A DNA stretch of 64,000 bases from Loktanella sp. Alg231-35 (GCF_900143545.1 NZ_FREV01000001.1:62001-126000); one strand, 5' to 3'. Positions 34,906 to 45,253 are shown, numbered from the stretch's first letter. Program-made: numbers and translations. Notes: generated by a model from the sequence alone, not told the origin.

Positions 34906-35370
34906 ATGACCCAACGGATCCTTCAAACATCGCTAGCAGATGAAGCGGCGACAGCCGCACTTGCTGCAACGATTGCACCGATTTTGCTGCCCGGCGACAC
35001 GCTTTTGCTGGAAGGCGATATCGGAGCAGGTAAGTCTGCCTTTGCACGCGCGCTGATCCGTGCGCGGTTGGGCCGTATGGAAGACGTACCCTCACCGACA
35101 TTCACATTGGTCCAGACCTATGAAGACGCTGATGGCGATCTCTGGCACTGTGATCTCTATCGGCTGACCCATCCGGATGAGGCGTTGGAGCTTGGCCTCG
35201 ACACGGCATTTGAAACGGCGATTTGCCTTGTTGAGTGGCCCGACCGATTGGGCGCGGCGACACCACAAAACGCGCTCCGCCTGGCGTTTGTGGCAAATCA
35301 GGATAATCATAACGTGACGATCACTGGGTCGGCCGCTTGGGCCAACCGCGTGCGTGTTCTGCATGGTTGA
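34906..35370 (+). CDS. tsaE: tRNA threonylcarbamoyladenosine biosynthesis ATPase TsaE
   Basis: 154 residues. Walker A LEGDIGAGKSAFARALIRA, then VPSPTFTLVQTYE and LWHCDLYRLTHPDEALELGLD, the family signatures. It is the ATPase that supports the TsaB-TsaD complex making t6A at position 37 of tRNAs that read ANN codons. Its end overlaps the amgK start by 8 bases, so it is the first fully coupled gene of a salvage/repair operon. Confidence 0.94.
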   Translation: MTQRILQTSLADEAATAALAATIAPILLPGDTLLLEGDIGAGKSAFARALIRARLGRMEDVPSPTFTLVQTYEDADGDLWHCDLYRLTHPDEALELGLDTAFETAICLVEWPDRLGAATPQNALRLAFVANQDNHNVTITGSAAWANRVRVLHG

Positions 35371-36334
35371 TCGCGCAACCTTGATCAAAGAGTTCTTGCA
35401 AAACTCGCCTTGGGTCGATTGGGACCAAACGCCCATCACCGGTGATGCGTCATCACGGCGGTATCTGCGACTACACAGGGGCGATAAGACGGTTATCCTC
35501 ATGGATGCCCCGCCGGAGAACGGCGAAGATACCACGAAATTCGCAGAACTGGCGGCGTTCCTGAACAGCAATAACCTGTCAGCGCCAAAGGTCCTCGCTC
35601 ATGCGCCAGACATCGGATTAATGGTCATCGCCGATCTTGGCACTATGGATTTCGCCGCCGTTCTCAAAGGCAAACCAGCCGATCAAGCCACCCTGTATGA
35701 TGCCGCTGTTGACGTACTCATCACGCTCAAGACGCTCAGCGCACCGCAGGGCCTGCCGGTCATGACACCACAGGTTGGCGCGCAGATGATCGATATTCTT
35801 GGCACGCATTACACACGGTCATCGGTCACAGAGCTTTGCGCAGAAGTCGAATGCGCGCTTGCCACTCATGCACCCAACCCTGACACCCTAGCCTTGCGCG
35901 ATTTTCATGCGGAGAATATGATTTGGCGACCAGATCACAAAGGCAATGACCGCGTTGGGTTGCTAGACTTTCAGGACGCGTTCATCGCACCAGAGGGTTA
36001 TGACCTTGCCTCGCTCTTGCGCGATGTTCGGCGCGATATCCCGCGAGATGTTGTCGCCCAAACCATCGACAACTACTGCGCGCGCACCAACGCACCCGCT
36101 AACTTTCGCACGCAGCTCGCCTGCCTTGGCGTGCAACGCAATCTGCGTATCCTTGGCGTCTTTGCCCGGCTGGCGACAGACCATCAAAAACCGCGATATC
36201 TGGCATTCATGCCCCGCGTCTGGACCAATATCCTGCACGATCTTGGCGACCCCGCATTGGATCGCCTGAAACGCGCGGTCCTTGCTACTGCCCCGCCTCC
36301 CACGACAGATATCTTGAACGGATTGATCGCATGA
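35363..36334 (+). CDS. amgK: N-acetylmuramate/N-acetylglucosamine kinase AmgK (aminoglycoside phosphotransferase fold)
   Basis: 323 residues from ATG 35363. The fold has SSRRYLRLHRGDKTVILMDAPP (read in parts), the catalytic loop LALRDFHAENMIW and the metal-binding GLLDFQDAFIAPEGYDLASLLRD. By family knowledge it phosphorylates recycled MurNAc at the anomeric position, the first step of the bypass that avoids de novo UDP-MurNAc synthesis. The partner murU follows with an ATGA overlap, which strongly supports the assignment. Confidence 0.9.
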   Translation: MVDRATLIKEFLQNSPWVDWDQTPITGDASSRRYLRLHRGDKTVILMDAPPENGEDTTKFAELAAFLNSNNLSAPKVLAHAPDIGLMVIADLGTMDFAAVLKGKPADQATLYDAAVDVLITLKTLSAPQGLPVMTPQVGAQMIDILGTHYTRSSVTELCAEVECALATHAPNPDTLALRDFHAENMIWRPDHKGNDRVGLLDFQDAFIAPEGYDLASLLRDVRRDIPRDVVAQTIDNYCARTNAPANFRTQLACLGVQRNLRILGVFARLATDHQKPRYLAFMPRVWTNILHDLGDPALDRLKRAVLATAPPPTTDILNGLIA

Positions 36335-37002
36335 CGGTCCCGATTCTTCTTTTTGCAGCCGGGATGGGCACCCGGATGGGCGCGTTAACGGCAGACCGGC
36401 CCAAGCCACTGATCCCTGTGGCAGGCAAGCCGCTGTTGGATCACGCCCTTGATCTGGCAAAGGATGCACAAATCGGCAATGCAGTGGTCAACCTGCATTA
36501 CAAAGGCCAAATGATCCGCGACCACCTTGCAGGTCAGGACGTCCTTTTTTCCGACGAAACAGATTGCCTCCTTGAAACCGGCGGGGGCTTGCGAAAGGCG
36601 CTGCCCCTGCTTGGCGCAAGCCCCGCACTGACAATGAATACGGATGCGGTCTGGAACGGTCCCAACCCGGTGACCCATATCCAGAACGCATGGGACGACA
36701 AAATGGAGGCGCTCTTGCTGATGGTGCCCACGAAAAATGTCCACGGTCATCTGGGTAAAGGAGATTTTGAGATTGATGCTGACGGACGGCTGCATCGGGG
36801 CCCAGGAGCGATCTACACAGGCGTCCAGATGATCCGGACCGAAGCACTTTTTGATATCCCGGAACAAGCCTTCTCAATGAACGTCGTCTGGGACCAGATT
36901 GCAGCGCGCGGCCGACTATACGGCACACTTTATGATGGGCAATGGTGCGATGTTGGCCAGCCCGAAAGCATCACGATCGCCGAGGCCATGCTGCATGTTT
37001 GA
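36331..37002 (+). CDS. murU: N-acetylmuramate 1-phosphate uridylyltransferase MurU
   Basis: 223 residues. Nucleotidyltransferase signature LFAAGMGTRMGALTADRPKPLIPVAGKPLLDH, with the G-x-G-TRM and RPKP motifs, then VVNLHYKG, LETGGGLRKALPLLG and NTDAVWNG. It makes UDP-MurNAc from MurNAc-1-phosphate supplied by AmgK, closing the peptidoglycan recycling shortcut. Coupled to amgK upstream (ATGA) and addB downstream (8-base overlap). Confidence 0.92.
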   Translation: MTVPILLFAAGMGTRMGALTADRPKPLIPVAGKPLLDHALDLAKDAQIGNAVVNLHYKGQMIRDHLAGQDVLFSDETDCLLETGGGLRKALPLLGASPALTMNTDAVWNGPNPVTHIQNAWDDKMEALLLMVPTKNVHGHLGKGDFEIDADGRLHRGPGAIYTGVQMIRTEALFDIPEQAFSMNVVWDQIAARGRLYGTLYDGQWCDVGQPESITIAEAMLHV

Positions 37003-39922
37003 CCAAACCCACACGCCGCGCATCTTTGGCAGCGCTCCCGGCGTGGATTTCGCCAAGAGCCTTGTTGAAGGACTAACCGAGCATTTTGCCGATCTGGCCC
37101 CTCATGACTGGGCCAAGGTCGAGATTTACGTCAACACCACACGTATGCGGCGGCGCATTCGGACTGTGTTTGACGACGGGCCAGCCCGGCTTTTGCCGTG
37201 CATCCGGCTGGTGACGGATTTGGCAAGCGACCCAATTTCGCTCGCCCTGCGTCCAGCGGTTTCTCCGTTAGAGCGGCGCCTGCAACTGGCGCAATTCGTC
37301 AGCAAACTGCTTGATCAAGAGCCGGATCTGGCACCCCGCGCGGCGCTTTATGACCTGTCAGACAGCCTTGCAACGTTGATGGATGAAATGCAGGGCGAAG
37401 GTGTAGGGCCAGGTGCCATCGCTAACCTCGATGTCACCGATCAATCCGGTCATTGGGACCGCGCGCTGCGGTTTCTCAAAATCATCACACCGTTCTTCGG
37501 TGGGGGCGAAGAAGCGCCTGACAAAGAGGCGCGCCAGCGCATGGTTGTAGAGGCATTGGCGGAACGCTGGGAAACCAATCCGCCGACGCATCCGGTCATC
37601 GTGGCAGGCTCCACCGGATCACGTGGCTCGACGGCCCTGTTCATGCAGGCAGTCGCGAAGCTGCCGCAGGGGGCGATCATCCTGCCCGGCTTTGATTTCG
37701 ATCTGCCAAATGACGTTTGGGCCGGTATGAGCGATGATATGACGGCCGAAGATCACCCACAGTTCCGGTTCCGCCGCCTGATGGACCTGATCGGATTTGA
37801 ACGCGATGATGTCTCCCCCTGGTCCACGCAAGCGCCGCCGAACGCCAGACGCAATGCGCTAGTATCGCTGTCTCTGCGACCTGCCCCGGTGACGGACCAA
37901 TGGCGCAAGGACGGCCCAGATCTGGATGATCTGATCGCCCCGACCGAAGCCCTCACACTGATCGAGGCGAGCACACCCCGCGCCGAGGCGGAAGCCATCG
38001 CGCTGCGCCTGCGTCAAGCCGCCGAAGATGGGCAGACAGCCGCTCTCATCTCACCGGACCGCATGCTTACCCGCCAAGTCACAGCAGCGCTTGATCGCTG
38101 GGACATCACACCTGATGACAGTGCGGGCTTGCCGCTAGCATTGTCGGCACCGGGGCGTTTCTTGCGCCATGTGGCTGATCTATTTGGCAAACCGCTGACT
38201 GGTGAGGCCTTGCTGATCTTGCTGAAGCACCCGCTTTGTCATTCCAACCACCCTGACCGGGGCGATCATCTGCGGCACACGCATGATCTGGAACTGCATC
38301 TGCGCCGCCACGGGCCGCCCTTTCCAACAGCCGAGGATTTGGCGCGTTGGGCCAGTAAGGATGAACGCCGCGCAAATTGGACGACATGGTTATCGGTCCT
38401 AATTTGCAACCTGCAAGACAGCGGCACGCAAGATTTGAGCGCTTACTATGCACAACATATCGCTCTGGCACAGGCGCTCTCTGCCGGACCGGATGGCGAA
38501 GAAGCGGGTGGGCTCTGGGACAAAGCTGCCGGGCGCGAAGCGTGGCGGGTTTGTGAAACACTCAGGCTTGCTGCTGGTGCAGGTGGTCCACTGTCTGCGC
38601 GCGATTATGCAGCACTTTTTGGTGGCGTCATTGCTGATGGCGTAGTGCGTGACCGCGATGCAGGTCACCCTGATATCCTGATCTGGGGCACGTTGGAGGC
38701 ACGCGTGCATGGCGTTGATCTGACCATCCTTGGCGGCATGAATGATGGTGTCTGGCCAGAAGCACCAAAACCTGATCCATGGCTCAACCGCGTGATGCGC
38801 GCGCAAGCAGGGCTTTTGCTGCCGGAACGGCGCATCGGGCTGTCTGCGCACGACTATCAACAAGCCATCGCCGGGGCAGAGATCTGGATCACTCGTGCAA
38901 AACGCTCTGCGGACGCCGAAACCGTGCCCTCGCGCTGGGTGAACCGGCTGACCAATCTGCTCAAAGGTTTGCCGGATCAACGCGGACCGGAAGCCTTGGA
39001 CGCGATGCAGGCGCGTGGCGATCATTGGCTGGCGATGGCGCATGCGCTGTCCACGCCCAAGGCACGGGGCGCGCCCGCAGCGCGCCCGTCGCCATGCCCG
39101 CCGGTTGCAGCGCGACCGGATCGGCTGTCGGTGACACAAATCAAAACGCTCATTCGTGATCCCTTCGCGATTTATGCCCGCAAGACGCTGCGACTTGATC
39201 CGCTAGACCCTCTCGTGCCCAGCGCTGATGCACCCCTGCGCGGAATCATCGTTCACCGCATTCTTGAGCGATTCATTGAGGCAAGGGGTGGCCCCGCCGA
39301 CCGTGATTTGCTGATGCAGATAGCACTGGAAGAATTCACCAAGGACTGCCCGTGGCCCACCGTCCGCGCCCAATGGATGGCACGCATGGAACGATCAGTT
39401 GATATCTTTCTGGCTGGAGAGGCTGTCCGACAGGCGCAAGCCAAAGCATCCGTTCTAGAGGCCAAAGGCGAGATTTATGTTGCCCCGTCGGGCGTACTAC
39501 TAACCTGCAAGGCGGATCGTATCGACCTGACCGAAACGGACGAAGCGCTGATCTATGACTACAAAACCGGTGTCATGCCGACCGGCCCGCAACAGGAAAA
39601 ATTCGACAAACAGCTTTTGCTTGAAGCGGCCATGGTCGAACGCGGCGCCTTTGAGAATACCGGAGAACGTCATGTGGCGGGCGCCAGCTTCATCGGCGTC
39701 AACGCTGGGATGGCCGTCGTGCCAGCGCCGCTTGCCAAGCAACCGCCAGATCAGGTTTGGGCCGAGTTAGAGACACTTTTTGACAACTGGCAAGACCCGA
39801 CACGCGGGTACACCGCGCGGCTGGCGCTCTTCTTGAAGTCAGACCATGGGCCTTACGATCATCTGTCGCGTTATGGCGAATGGGACACCTCTGATGAACC
39901 TGCACCTGAGGTACTGACATGA
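36995..39922 (+). CDS. addB: Double-strand break repair protein AddB
   Basis: 975 residues from ATG 36995, overlapping the murU stop. The N-terminal helicase-like part has a degenerate nucleotide loop (IFGSAPGVDFAKSLVEGL, with no GKT), as in other alphaproteobacterial AddB proteins. The middle contains IWGTLEARVHGVDLTILGGMNDGVWP. The C-terminal PD-(D/E)XK nuclease reads IIVHRILERFIEA, TCKADRIDLTE and IYDYKTGVMP. With AddA it forms the helicase-nuclease that resects DNA ends for RecA. Overlaps addA by ATGA. Confidence 0.93.
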   Translation: MFDQTHTPRIFGSAPGVDFAKSLVEGLTEHFADLAPHDWAKVEIYVNTTRMRRRIRTVFDDGPARLLPCIRLVTDLASDPISLALRPAVSPLERRLQLAQFVSKLLDQEPDLAPRAALYDLSDSLATLMDEMQGEGVGPGAIANLDVTDQSGHWDRALRFLKIITPFFGGGEEAPDKEARQRMVVEALAERWETNPPTHPVIVAGSTGSRGSTALFMQAVAKLPQGAIILPGFDFDLPNDVWAGMSDDMTAEDHPQFRFRRLMDLIGFERDDVSPWSTQAPPNARRNALVSLSLRPAPVTDQWRKDGPDLDDLIAPTEALTLIEASTPRAEAEAIALRLRQAAEDGQTAALISPDRMLTRQVTAALDRWDITPDDSAGLPLALSAPGRFLRHVADLFGKPLTGEALLILLKHPLCHSNHPDRGDHLRHTHDLELHLRRHGPPFPTAEDLARWASKDERRANWTTWLSVLICNLQDSGTQDLSAYYAQHIALAQALSAGPDGEEAGGLWDKAAGREAWRVCETLRLAAGAGGPLSARDYAALFGGVIADGVVRDRDAGHPDILIWGTLEARVHGVDLTILGGMNDGVWPEAPKPDPWLNRVMRAQAGLLLPERRIGLSAHDYQQAIAGAEIWITRAKRSADAETVPSRWVNRLTNLLKGLPDQRGPEALDAMQARGDHWLAMAHALSTPKARGAPAARPSPCPPVAARPDRLSVTQIKTLIRDPFAIYARKTLRLDPLDPLVPSADAPLRGIIVHRILERFIEARGGPADRDLLMQIALEEFTKDCPWPTVRAQWMARMERSVDIFLAGEAVRQAQAKASVLEAKGEIYVAPSGVLLTCKADRIDLTETDEALIYDYKTGVMPTGPQQEKFDKQLLLEAAMVERGAFENTGERHVAGASFIGVNAGMAVVPAPLAKQPPDQVWAELETLFDNWQDPTRGYTARLALFLKSDHGPYDHLSRYGEWDTSDEPAPEVLT

Positions 39923-42900
39923 TGCGCGACGATGCAACGCAGCGGCAGGTTGAAGCCGCCGACCCTGGGTACTCTACCTGGCTGTCGGCCAATGCCGGAT
40001 CAGGCAAAACGCGGGTGCTGACCGACCGCGTTGCGCGGTTGCTACTGGAAGAAGTCTCGCCGCAGAACATCCTGTGCCTCACCTACACCAAAGCCGCCGC
40101 AGCCGAGATGCAGAACCGCCTGTTCAAGCGGCTGGGTGCGTGGGCGATGATGCCCGACGCGGATTTGCGGGCAGAGCTGACGACGCTTGGCGTTGATCGC
40201 CAGATTGACGGTGCGCAACTGGCGCAGGCACGCACCCTTTTTGCCCGCGCGATTGAAACGCCGGGTGGGTTAAAAATCCAGACGATCCACTCTTTCTGTG
40301 CCGGCGTCTTGCGGCGGTTCCCGCTTGAAGCGCAGGTCAGCCCGCAATTCCGCGAAATGGAAGACCGCGATGCAGAATTGCTGCGCGCCGATGTTGTGGA
40401 TGGCCTTGTCGTGGGGCCAAAAGCAGACGTCGTGCATCAGCTTTTGCAGTATTTCACTGGCGATGACCTTGGCAAATTCACTGCAGAGATTGCCAAAAAC
40501 AGCGACTATTTTCAAACACCACTGGACCAAGGGGCACTGCTGCAGACGCTTGATCTGCCTGCAGGGCTGAATGCGACACGACTCTGCGATGATGTTTTTG
40601 ACCGCGATTTGCTGAACCAGCTTGCGAGCGCCTGTTCTGCCGGGTCCGCCAATGATGTCAAAGCGGCGAATGCGCTGACAAGTTTGCTGCACGCTGATGC
40701 CGGTCCCAACGATATCCTCAAAGGTCTTGAGGATGTCTTTCTGACTAAATCCGGCAAGGCCCCATTTACCGCCAAAATCGGAACCTTCCCGACCAAAGCC
40801 ACTCGCAACGCCAACCCTGATCTTATTGCGGATGTTGAGGTGCTGATGGGCCGGGTTGAAGATATCCGCCCGCTCCGCCTCGGGCTGATTGCGTTTGACA
40901 GAACCACGGCACTTTATCATTTCGCGCAGGCCTTCCTACCTGCATATGCTGATCGCAAGCTAACCATGGGTGCGCTGGATTTTGACGATCTGATCCGCAA
41001 GGCCAAGGCGCTTTTGACCGATCCGGCCGTCGCACAATGGGTGCTGTTTCGGCTGGACGGTGGCATTGATCATATTCTGGTGGATGAGGCGCAGGACACC
41101 AGCCCGACCCAATGGGCCGTGATCGAACAGTTGACGCAAGAGTTTGCCACCGGCGAAGGCGCGCGGACCGACCGCGAGCGCACGGTCTTTGTTGTTGGTG
41201 ACAAAAAACAATCGATCTATTCGTTTCAGGGCGCCGATCCTGCTGCCTTTGACCAGATGAAAGGGCATTTTGAGGCGGCGCATGCGGCGATTGGCAAGCC
41301 CTTCAACGTCACCTCGCTTGACCATTCCTTTCGATCCTCGCAGGCAATCCTTTCGGTTGTTGATGCCACTTTCCAAGGTGATCGCGCGGCAGGAATGGAC
41401 GAAGGACTGAACCACGTTGCATTTAAAGATGGGATGCCGGGGCGTGTTGATCTGTGGCCAGTGGTCGAGAAATCCAAAGACGAAGAAGACCGCGTTTGGT
41501 ACGAACCTGTCGATCTGCCAAGCGCCACCGATCACACCGTGATCATGGCGCAGCGCGTGGCGGCACAGATCAAGCATATGATCACCAATGACACGATCCC
41601 CGTTGAGATCAAGAATACCGGCACATACCAGCGCCGTCCGATCACCGAGGGTGATTTTCTGATCCTTGTCCAGCGCCGGTCAGAACTATTTGCCGAGATT
41701 ATTCGCGCCTGCAAAGCGGCCAATCTTAAGATAGCGGGCGCTGACCGATTGCGGGTTGGTGCCGAACTTGCGGTGAAAGACCTCGCTGCATTGCTTAGCT
41801 TCCTCGCCTTGCCCGAGGATGACCTGTCGCTTGCCGCTGCGCTGCGATCGCCCTTGTTTGACTGGTCGGAACAGGATCTCTTTTCGCTCGCCCATCGCCG
41901 GGCCAAGGATGCCTATCTTTGGACAGCGCTGCGTGGTTCTACGCACCATGCAACGCTTGCCGTCATCGACGACTTGCGCACGCAGGCTGATTTCCTGCGC
42001 CCCTATGATCTGATCGAACGTATTCTGACGCGGCACGATGGACGCCGCAAACTACTGGCCCGGTTGGGGCCGGAAGCCGAAGACGGTATTGATGCGCTGC
42101 TGTCTCAGGCACTGGCTTACGAAAGCACGGGCGTGCCCAGTTTGACTGGGTTTCTGACCTGGATGGAGACCGATGACCTTGAGATCAAGCGCCAGATGGA
42201 CAGTCAGGGCGACCGCATCCGTGTGATGACAGTGCATGGGGCCAAAGGGCTGGAAGCGCCGATCGTGATCCTGCCGGACACTGCCAAGCGCGACAATCAG
42301 GCGAAACAGGAAATGCTGCCCGCCGGGGATCATGTGATCTGGAAAACACCTACCAATGCCTCTGCCCCGGCGGTGACCGCCTTGCGAGATGACGTTGTTG
42401 CCAAACAAGCCCGCGAGCGGATGCGTCTGCTTTATGTGGCGATGACACGAGCCGAGAAATGGCTGATCATCGGGGCGGCAGGTGATGTCGGCGACGGTGA
42501 TGCGAGCTGGTACAATGTCGTTGCCGATGGGTTGGCCCAGCGCGGCGACGTTGATGCGGTGCAAGGTGACTTGACCGTGCGCCGGGTCGCCAAGGGGGAT
42601 TGGGACGGGCCCGAACTGGTAACCCCGGACCGGAAAGAGCCATCCAAGGTCACGCCATCCGATTTTGGCACGCTGGCGCTTCCTGAAAGGCCCAAAACCA
42701 TCGCGCCGTCTGAATTGGGCGGCGACAAGGTGCTGCCTGGCGATCCCGCAGAGCTTGATGAGGAAGACGCCAAGGCGCGCGGCACGCAAATTCACCGTTT
42801 ATTGGAACATCTTCCCGGTGCCCCGCAAAGTGAGCGGCACGGTCTTGGTCTACAACTCATCCAGTCAGATGATGATGCTTTGGTGGAAGAGGTTTGCGCA

Positions 42901-43254
42901 TTGATCGACAAACCGGACCTGCACTGGATATGGACCGACGACGCGCTGACCGAGGTTGATATCACCGCCACTCTGCCGGGCGTCGGGCGCATCCACGGGG
43001 CGATTGACAGGTTGATCATCGGACCTGACAAAATCACCGCGATTGACTATAAGTCTAACCGGATTGTGCCTGAGACACCCAACCAGACCCCGCTTGGCCT
43101 GACACGACAGCTAGGGGCCTATGCCATGGCGCTCCACAAGATATACCCCGATCACCGCATTGAAGCGGCGATCTTGTGGACCCACACTGGTGATCTGATG
43201 GTTTTGCCTGACGATCTGCTTCACGAAGCCATGATCGGGGTTACGACACCTTGA
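39919..43254 (+). CDS. addA: Double-strand break repair helicase AddA
   Basis: 1111 residues. A UvrD-family helicase: Q-motif-like start DATQRQVEAADP, Walker A LSANAGSGKTRVLTDRVARLL, Walker B HILVDEAQDTSPTQW, motif III VFVVGDKKQSIYSFQGADP, motif V IRVMTVHGAKGLEAPIVILPD, and motif VI RMRLLYVAMTRAEKWL. A C-terminal nuclease domain has GTQIHRLLEHLPG, GRIHGAIDRLI and ITAIDYKSNR. Together with AddB it replaces RecBCD. trxA follows 59 bases later, probably from its own promoter. Confidence 0.96.
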   Translation: MMRDDATQRQVEAADPGYSTWLSANAGSGKTRVLTDRVARLLLEEVSPQNILCLTYTKAAAAEMQNRLFKRLGAWAMMPDADLRAELTTLGVDRQIDGAQLAQARTLFARAIETPGGLKIQTIHSFCAGVLRRFPLEAQVSPQFREMEDRDAELLRADVVDGLVVGPKADVVHQLLQYFTGDDLGKFTAEIAKNSDYFQTPLDQGALLQTLDLPAGLNATRLCDDVFDRDLLNQLASACSAGSANDVKAANALTSLLHADAGPNDILKGLEDVFLTKSGKAPFTAKIGTFPTKATRNANPDLIADVEVLMGRVEDIRPLRLGLIAFDRTTALYHFAQAFLPAYADRKLTMGALDFDDLIRKAKALLTDPAVAQWVLFRLDGGIDHILVDEAQDTSPTQWAVIEQLTQEFATGEGARTDRERTVFVVGDKKQSIYSFQGADPAAFDQMKGHFEAAHAAIGKPFNVTSLDHSFRSSQAILSVVDATFQGDRAAGMDEGLNHVAFKDGMPGRVDLWPVVEKSKDEEDRVWYEPVDLPSATDHTVIMAQRVAAQIKHMITNDTIPVEIKNTGTYQRRPITEGDFLILVQRRSELFAEIIRACKAANLKIAGADRLRVGAELAVKDLAALLSFLALPEDDLSLAAALRSPLFDWSEQDLFSLAHRRAKDAYLWTALRGSTHHATLAVIDDLRTQADFLRPYDLIERILTRHDGRRKLLARLGPEAEDGIDALLSQALAYESTGVPSLTGFLTWMETDDLEIKRQMDSQGDRIRVMTVHGAKGLEAPIVILPDTAKRDNQAKQEMLPAGDHVIWKTPTNASAPAVTALRDDVVAKQARERMRLLYVAMTRAEKWLIIGAAGDVGDGDASWYNVVADGLAQRGDVDAVQGDLTVRRVAKGDWDGPELVTPDRKEPSKVTPSDFGTLALPERPKTIAPSELGGDKVLPGDPAELDEEDAKARGTQIHRLLEHLPGAPQSERHGLGLQLIQSDDDALVEEVCALIDKPDLHWIWTDDALTEVDITATLPGVGRIHGAIDRLIIGPDKITAIDYKSNRIVPETPNQTPLGLTRQLGAYAMALHKIYPDHRIEAAILWTHTGDLMVLPDDLLHEAMIGVTTP

Positions 43255-43279
43255 CCAACGCGGCCTCGGTTCATAGGTT
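43251..43279 (+). promoter_or_regulatory. Possible promoter of trxA
   Basis: TTGACC (43251-43256) and TAGGTT (43274-43279), 17 bases apart, overlap the addA stop and lie 35 bases before trxA. The -10 match is weak. Confidence 0.35.
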
Positions 43280-43313
43280 CCGGCTCTAATGTTTTTCGCC
43301 AAGGAGTAACCTG

Positions 43314-43634
43314 ATGGCAACCGTAGCAGTAACAGACGCCACCTTTGACGCCGAAGTCCGACAGTCCGACATCCCTGTTGTTGTCGATTTTTGGGCCGAA
43401 TGGTGTGGCCCATGCAAACAAATCGGCCCCGCATTGGAAGAGCTTTCCGCCGAGATGGACGGTAAAGTGAAGATCGTCAAAGTGAACGTTGACGAAAACC
43501 CCAACTCACCCGCCCAGATGGGCGTGCGGGGCATTCCGGCACTTTTCGTTTTCAAAAACGGTGAGGTTGTTTCCAACAAAGCAGGCGCTGCCCCCAAGGC
43601 CGCCATTCAGGGTTGGATCGAAGAATCGATCTAA
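43314..43634 (+). CDS. trxA: Thioredoxin
   Basis: 106 residues with AAGGAG 8 bases before the start. The active site is [14 protein letters not shown], with the cis-proline loop [15 protein letters not shown] cytosolic dithiol reductant for ribonucleotide reductase and other enzymes. Length and motifs are those of Trx1. Follows addA in the same direction and is closed by a strong terminator. Confidence 0.97.
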   Translation: MATVAVTDATFDAEVRQSDIPVVVDFWAEWCGPCKQIGPALEELSAEMDGKVKIVKVNVDENPNSPAQMGVRGIPALFVFKNGEVVSNKAGAAPKAAIQGWIEESI

Positions 43635-43660
43635 ACTGACACATCTGATTTCGTAGAAAA

Positions 43661-43685
43661 GGGCACCCATTGCGGTGCCCTTTTT
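43661..43685 (+). terminator. Rho-independent terminator of trxA
   Basis: GGGCACC (43661-43667) and GGTGCCC (43674-43680), with loop CATTGC, are followed by TTTTT (43681-43685). The same hairpin, read on the other strand, lies just beyond the stop of the convergent gene. Confidence 0.9.
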
Positions 43686-44593
43686 CATACCGGCCACCCA
43701 TGCCCGCGCAGAACCGTTTGTATCGTCTGTTTAACCTCCGGTCGCCCTGCATTGATCGCCTTCATTTGCAAGAACCAGTAAAGATACGCTGCATAATTCG
43801 GTTGGTACCGCATCACTTGATCAAAGGCATCGGGGTCTTGGCCGCGCAACGCGATGTGATGGAAATCGGACTTTCCAAACAAGATAAGCGGTTTTTCAAA
43901 GAAATATCCCATGAACCCAACGCTTGAATTCTGGGTCACAACGTAATCGCAGTTCTGCAAATACTGGGCATCACTGTTAAGCGTAACAGTCAGCCGCAGA
44001 TTGTCAGCCAAGATCTGTTCCAGCGCCCGCTGTTCTGCATCGCTGTAATTCTCAGACGGATGCAGCGTCGCGATCACCTTGCGGTTAGGGTCACGAGCCA
44101 GCACAGTTTTGAGCATCTCAACCGGACTGTTAGATTGAAAAGACCGCTGGCGCAGCAACTGCCCTTGTAAAGGCACATAGACAAACCCGTCCCTACGGGC
44201 GTGCCGCGGTGCCTCGGCAAACAAGCGCTCGCGCCAGTATCGGAAAAAATTCGCAGCTTTGATTGCTGGAACTGCTGCCGGGTCGAAATGCTCTTGTGCC
44301 ACAGGCCAATCCCACCGCGCGGCCTGCTGCTCAATATGCCAGAACGGGTAAAGATAGGTCTTGCGAAAGGTCAAACCGCAGTCGTTCACCGGCGGTTCCA
44401 TCAACCAAAGACTGCGACCAGGTCGGACCAGCGCGCGGGCGCGCGCTAGGTCGTCGTCACCATCAAATGCAACTTGCAGCCCTGCCTCTTCCTGCACATC
44501 GGACAGCCTTGAGATAAAATTATGGTTGCCCCCCTCTGCCTGATTGCGCAGCTTGGAGTGCAGATAGAATGTGACGGTGTCCTGCGCGCTCAT
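43685..44593 (-). CDS. Capsule polysaccharide-type protein (KpsC/KpsS-like fold), orphan
   Basis: 302 residues from ATG 44593; longer in-frame starts run into hslV. It has no signal peptide. The C-terminal half, with [60 protein letters not shown], resembles the Kdo-transferase/capsule synthesis proteins KpsC and KpsS and related GT-B-like folds: a His-Pro near the donor site, then NSSVGFE-type loop and a Pro before the final helix. There are no other capsule genes nearby. A glycosyltransferase role is inferred, not shown. It is divergent from hslV. Confidence 0.6.
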   Translation of the reverse strand: MSAQDTVTFYLHSKLRNQAEGGNHNFISRLSDVQEEAGLQVAFDGDDDLARARALVRPGRSLWLMEPPVNDCGLTFRKTYLYPFWHIEQQAARWDWPVAQEHFDPAAVPAIKAANFFRYWRERLFAEAPRHARRDGFVYVPLQGQLLRQRSFQSNSPVEMLKTVLARDPNRKVIATLHPSENYSDAEQRALEQILADNLRLTVTLNSDAQYLQNCDYVVTQNSSVGFMGYFFEKPLILFGKSDFHHIALRGQDPDAFDQVMRYQPNYAAYLYWFLQMKAINAGRPEVKQTIQTVLRGHGWPV

Positions 44594-44695
44594 GCTGGTG
44601 ACGCTACTGATGTGGCCAAGCGGGAACAAGCCGTGCGGGGTTGTTTGGCAGCAAACCCCTCGCCATATAGGACGCAACACTTTCAGGAGCAGATG

Positions 44696-45253
44696 ATGGC
44701 AAGCGAAGAATTCCCCGGCTGGCATGGCACCACAATCATCGGTGTGCGCAAAGGTGGACAAGTTGTCATCGCTGGCGACGGGCAGGTCAGCCTTGGCCAG
44801 ACTGTGATCAAGGGCACCGCGCGCAAAGTACGGCGTCTATCACCCGGCGGGCAGGATGTGATCTGTGGCTTTGCCGGATCAACTGCTGATGCTTTTACAC
44901 TGCTTGAGCGGTTGGAGAAGAAACTTGAGGCAACACCGGGTCAGCTTGCCCGTGCTTCCGTTGAATTGGCCAAAGACTGGCGCACCGACAAATACCTGCA
45001 AAAGCTCGAAGCGATGCTGATCGTCAGTGACGGGTTCGATCTGTTGGTGATCACAGGCGCCGGTGACGTGCTGGAGCCTGAACATGATATCGCCGCCATC
45101 GGATCGGGCGGAAACTTTGCCCTTGCCGCTGGCCGCGCCATGATGGCGTCTGACAAAGACGCCGAAACCGTCGCCCGCGAGGCGATGGCGATTGCCGCTG
45201 ACATCTGTGTCTACACCAACGGCAACCTGACGGTTGAGACGATTTCCACATGA
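44696..45253 (+). CDS. hslV: ATP-dependent protease peptidase subunit HslV (ClpQ)
   Basis: 185 residues. ATG 44696 is preferred over ATG 44693 because AGGAG (44685-44689) then sits at a normal distance. The propeptide [11 protein letters not shown] is removed to expose the catalytic Thr of [25 protein letters not shown] (read in parts). Further signature: [22 protein letters not shown], and [15 protein letters not shown]. It forms the double hexamer that degrades proteins unfolded by HslU. A membrane-protein gene overlapping its stop separates it from hslU. Confidence 0.96.
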   Translation: MASEEFPGWHGTTIIGVRKGGQVVIAGDGQVSLGQTVIKGTARKVRRLSPGGQDVICGFAGSTADAFTLLERLEKKLEATPGQLARASVELAKDWRTDKYLQKLEAMLIVSDGFDLLVITGAGDVLEPEHDIAAIGSGGNFALAAGRAMMASDKDAETVAREAMAIAADICVYTNGNLTVETIST

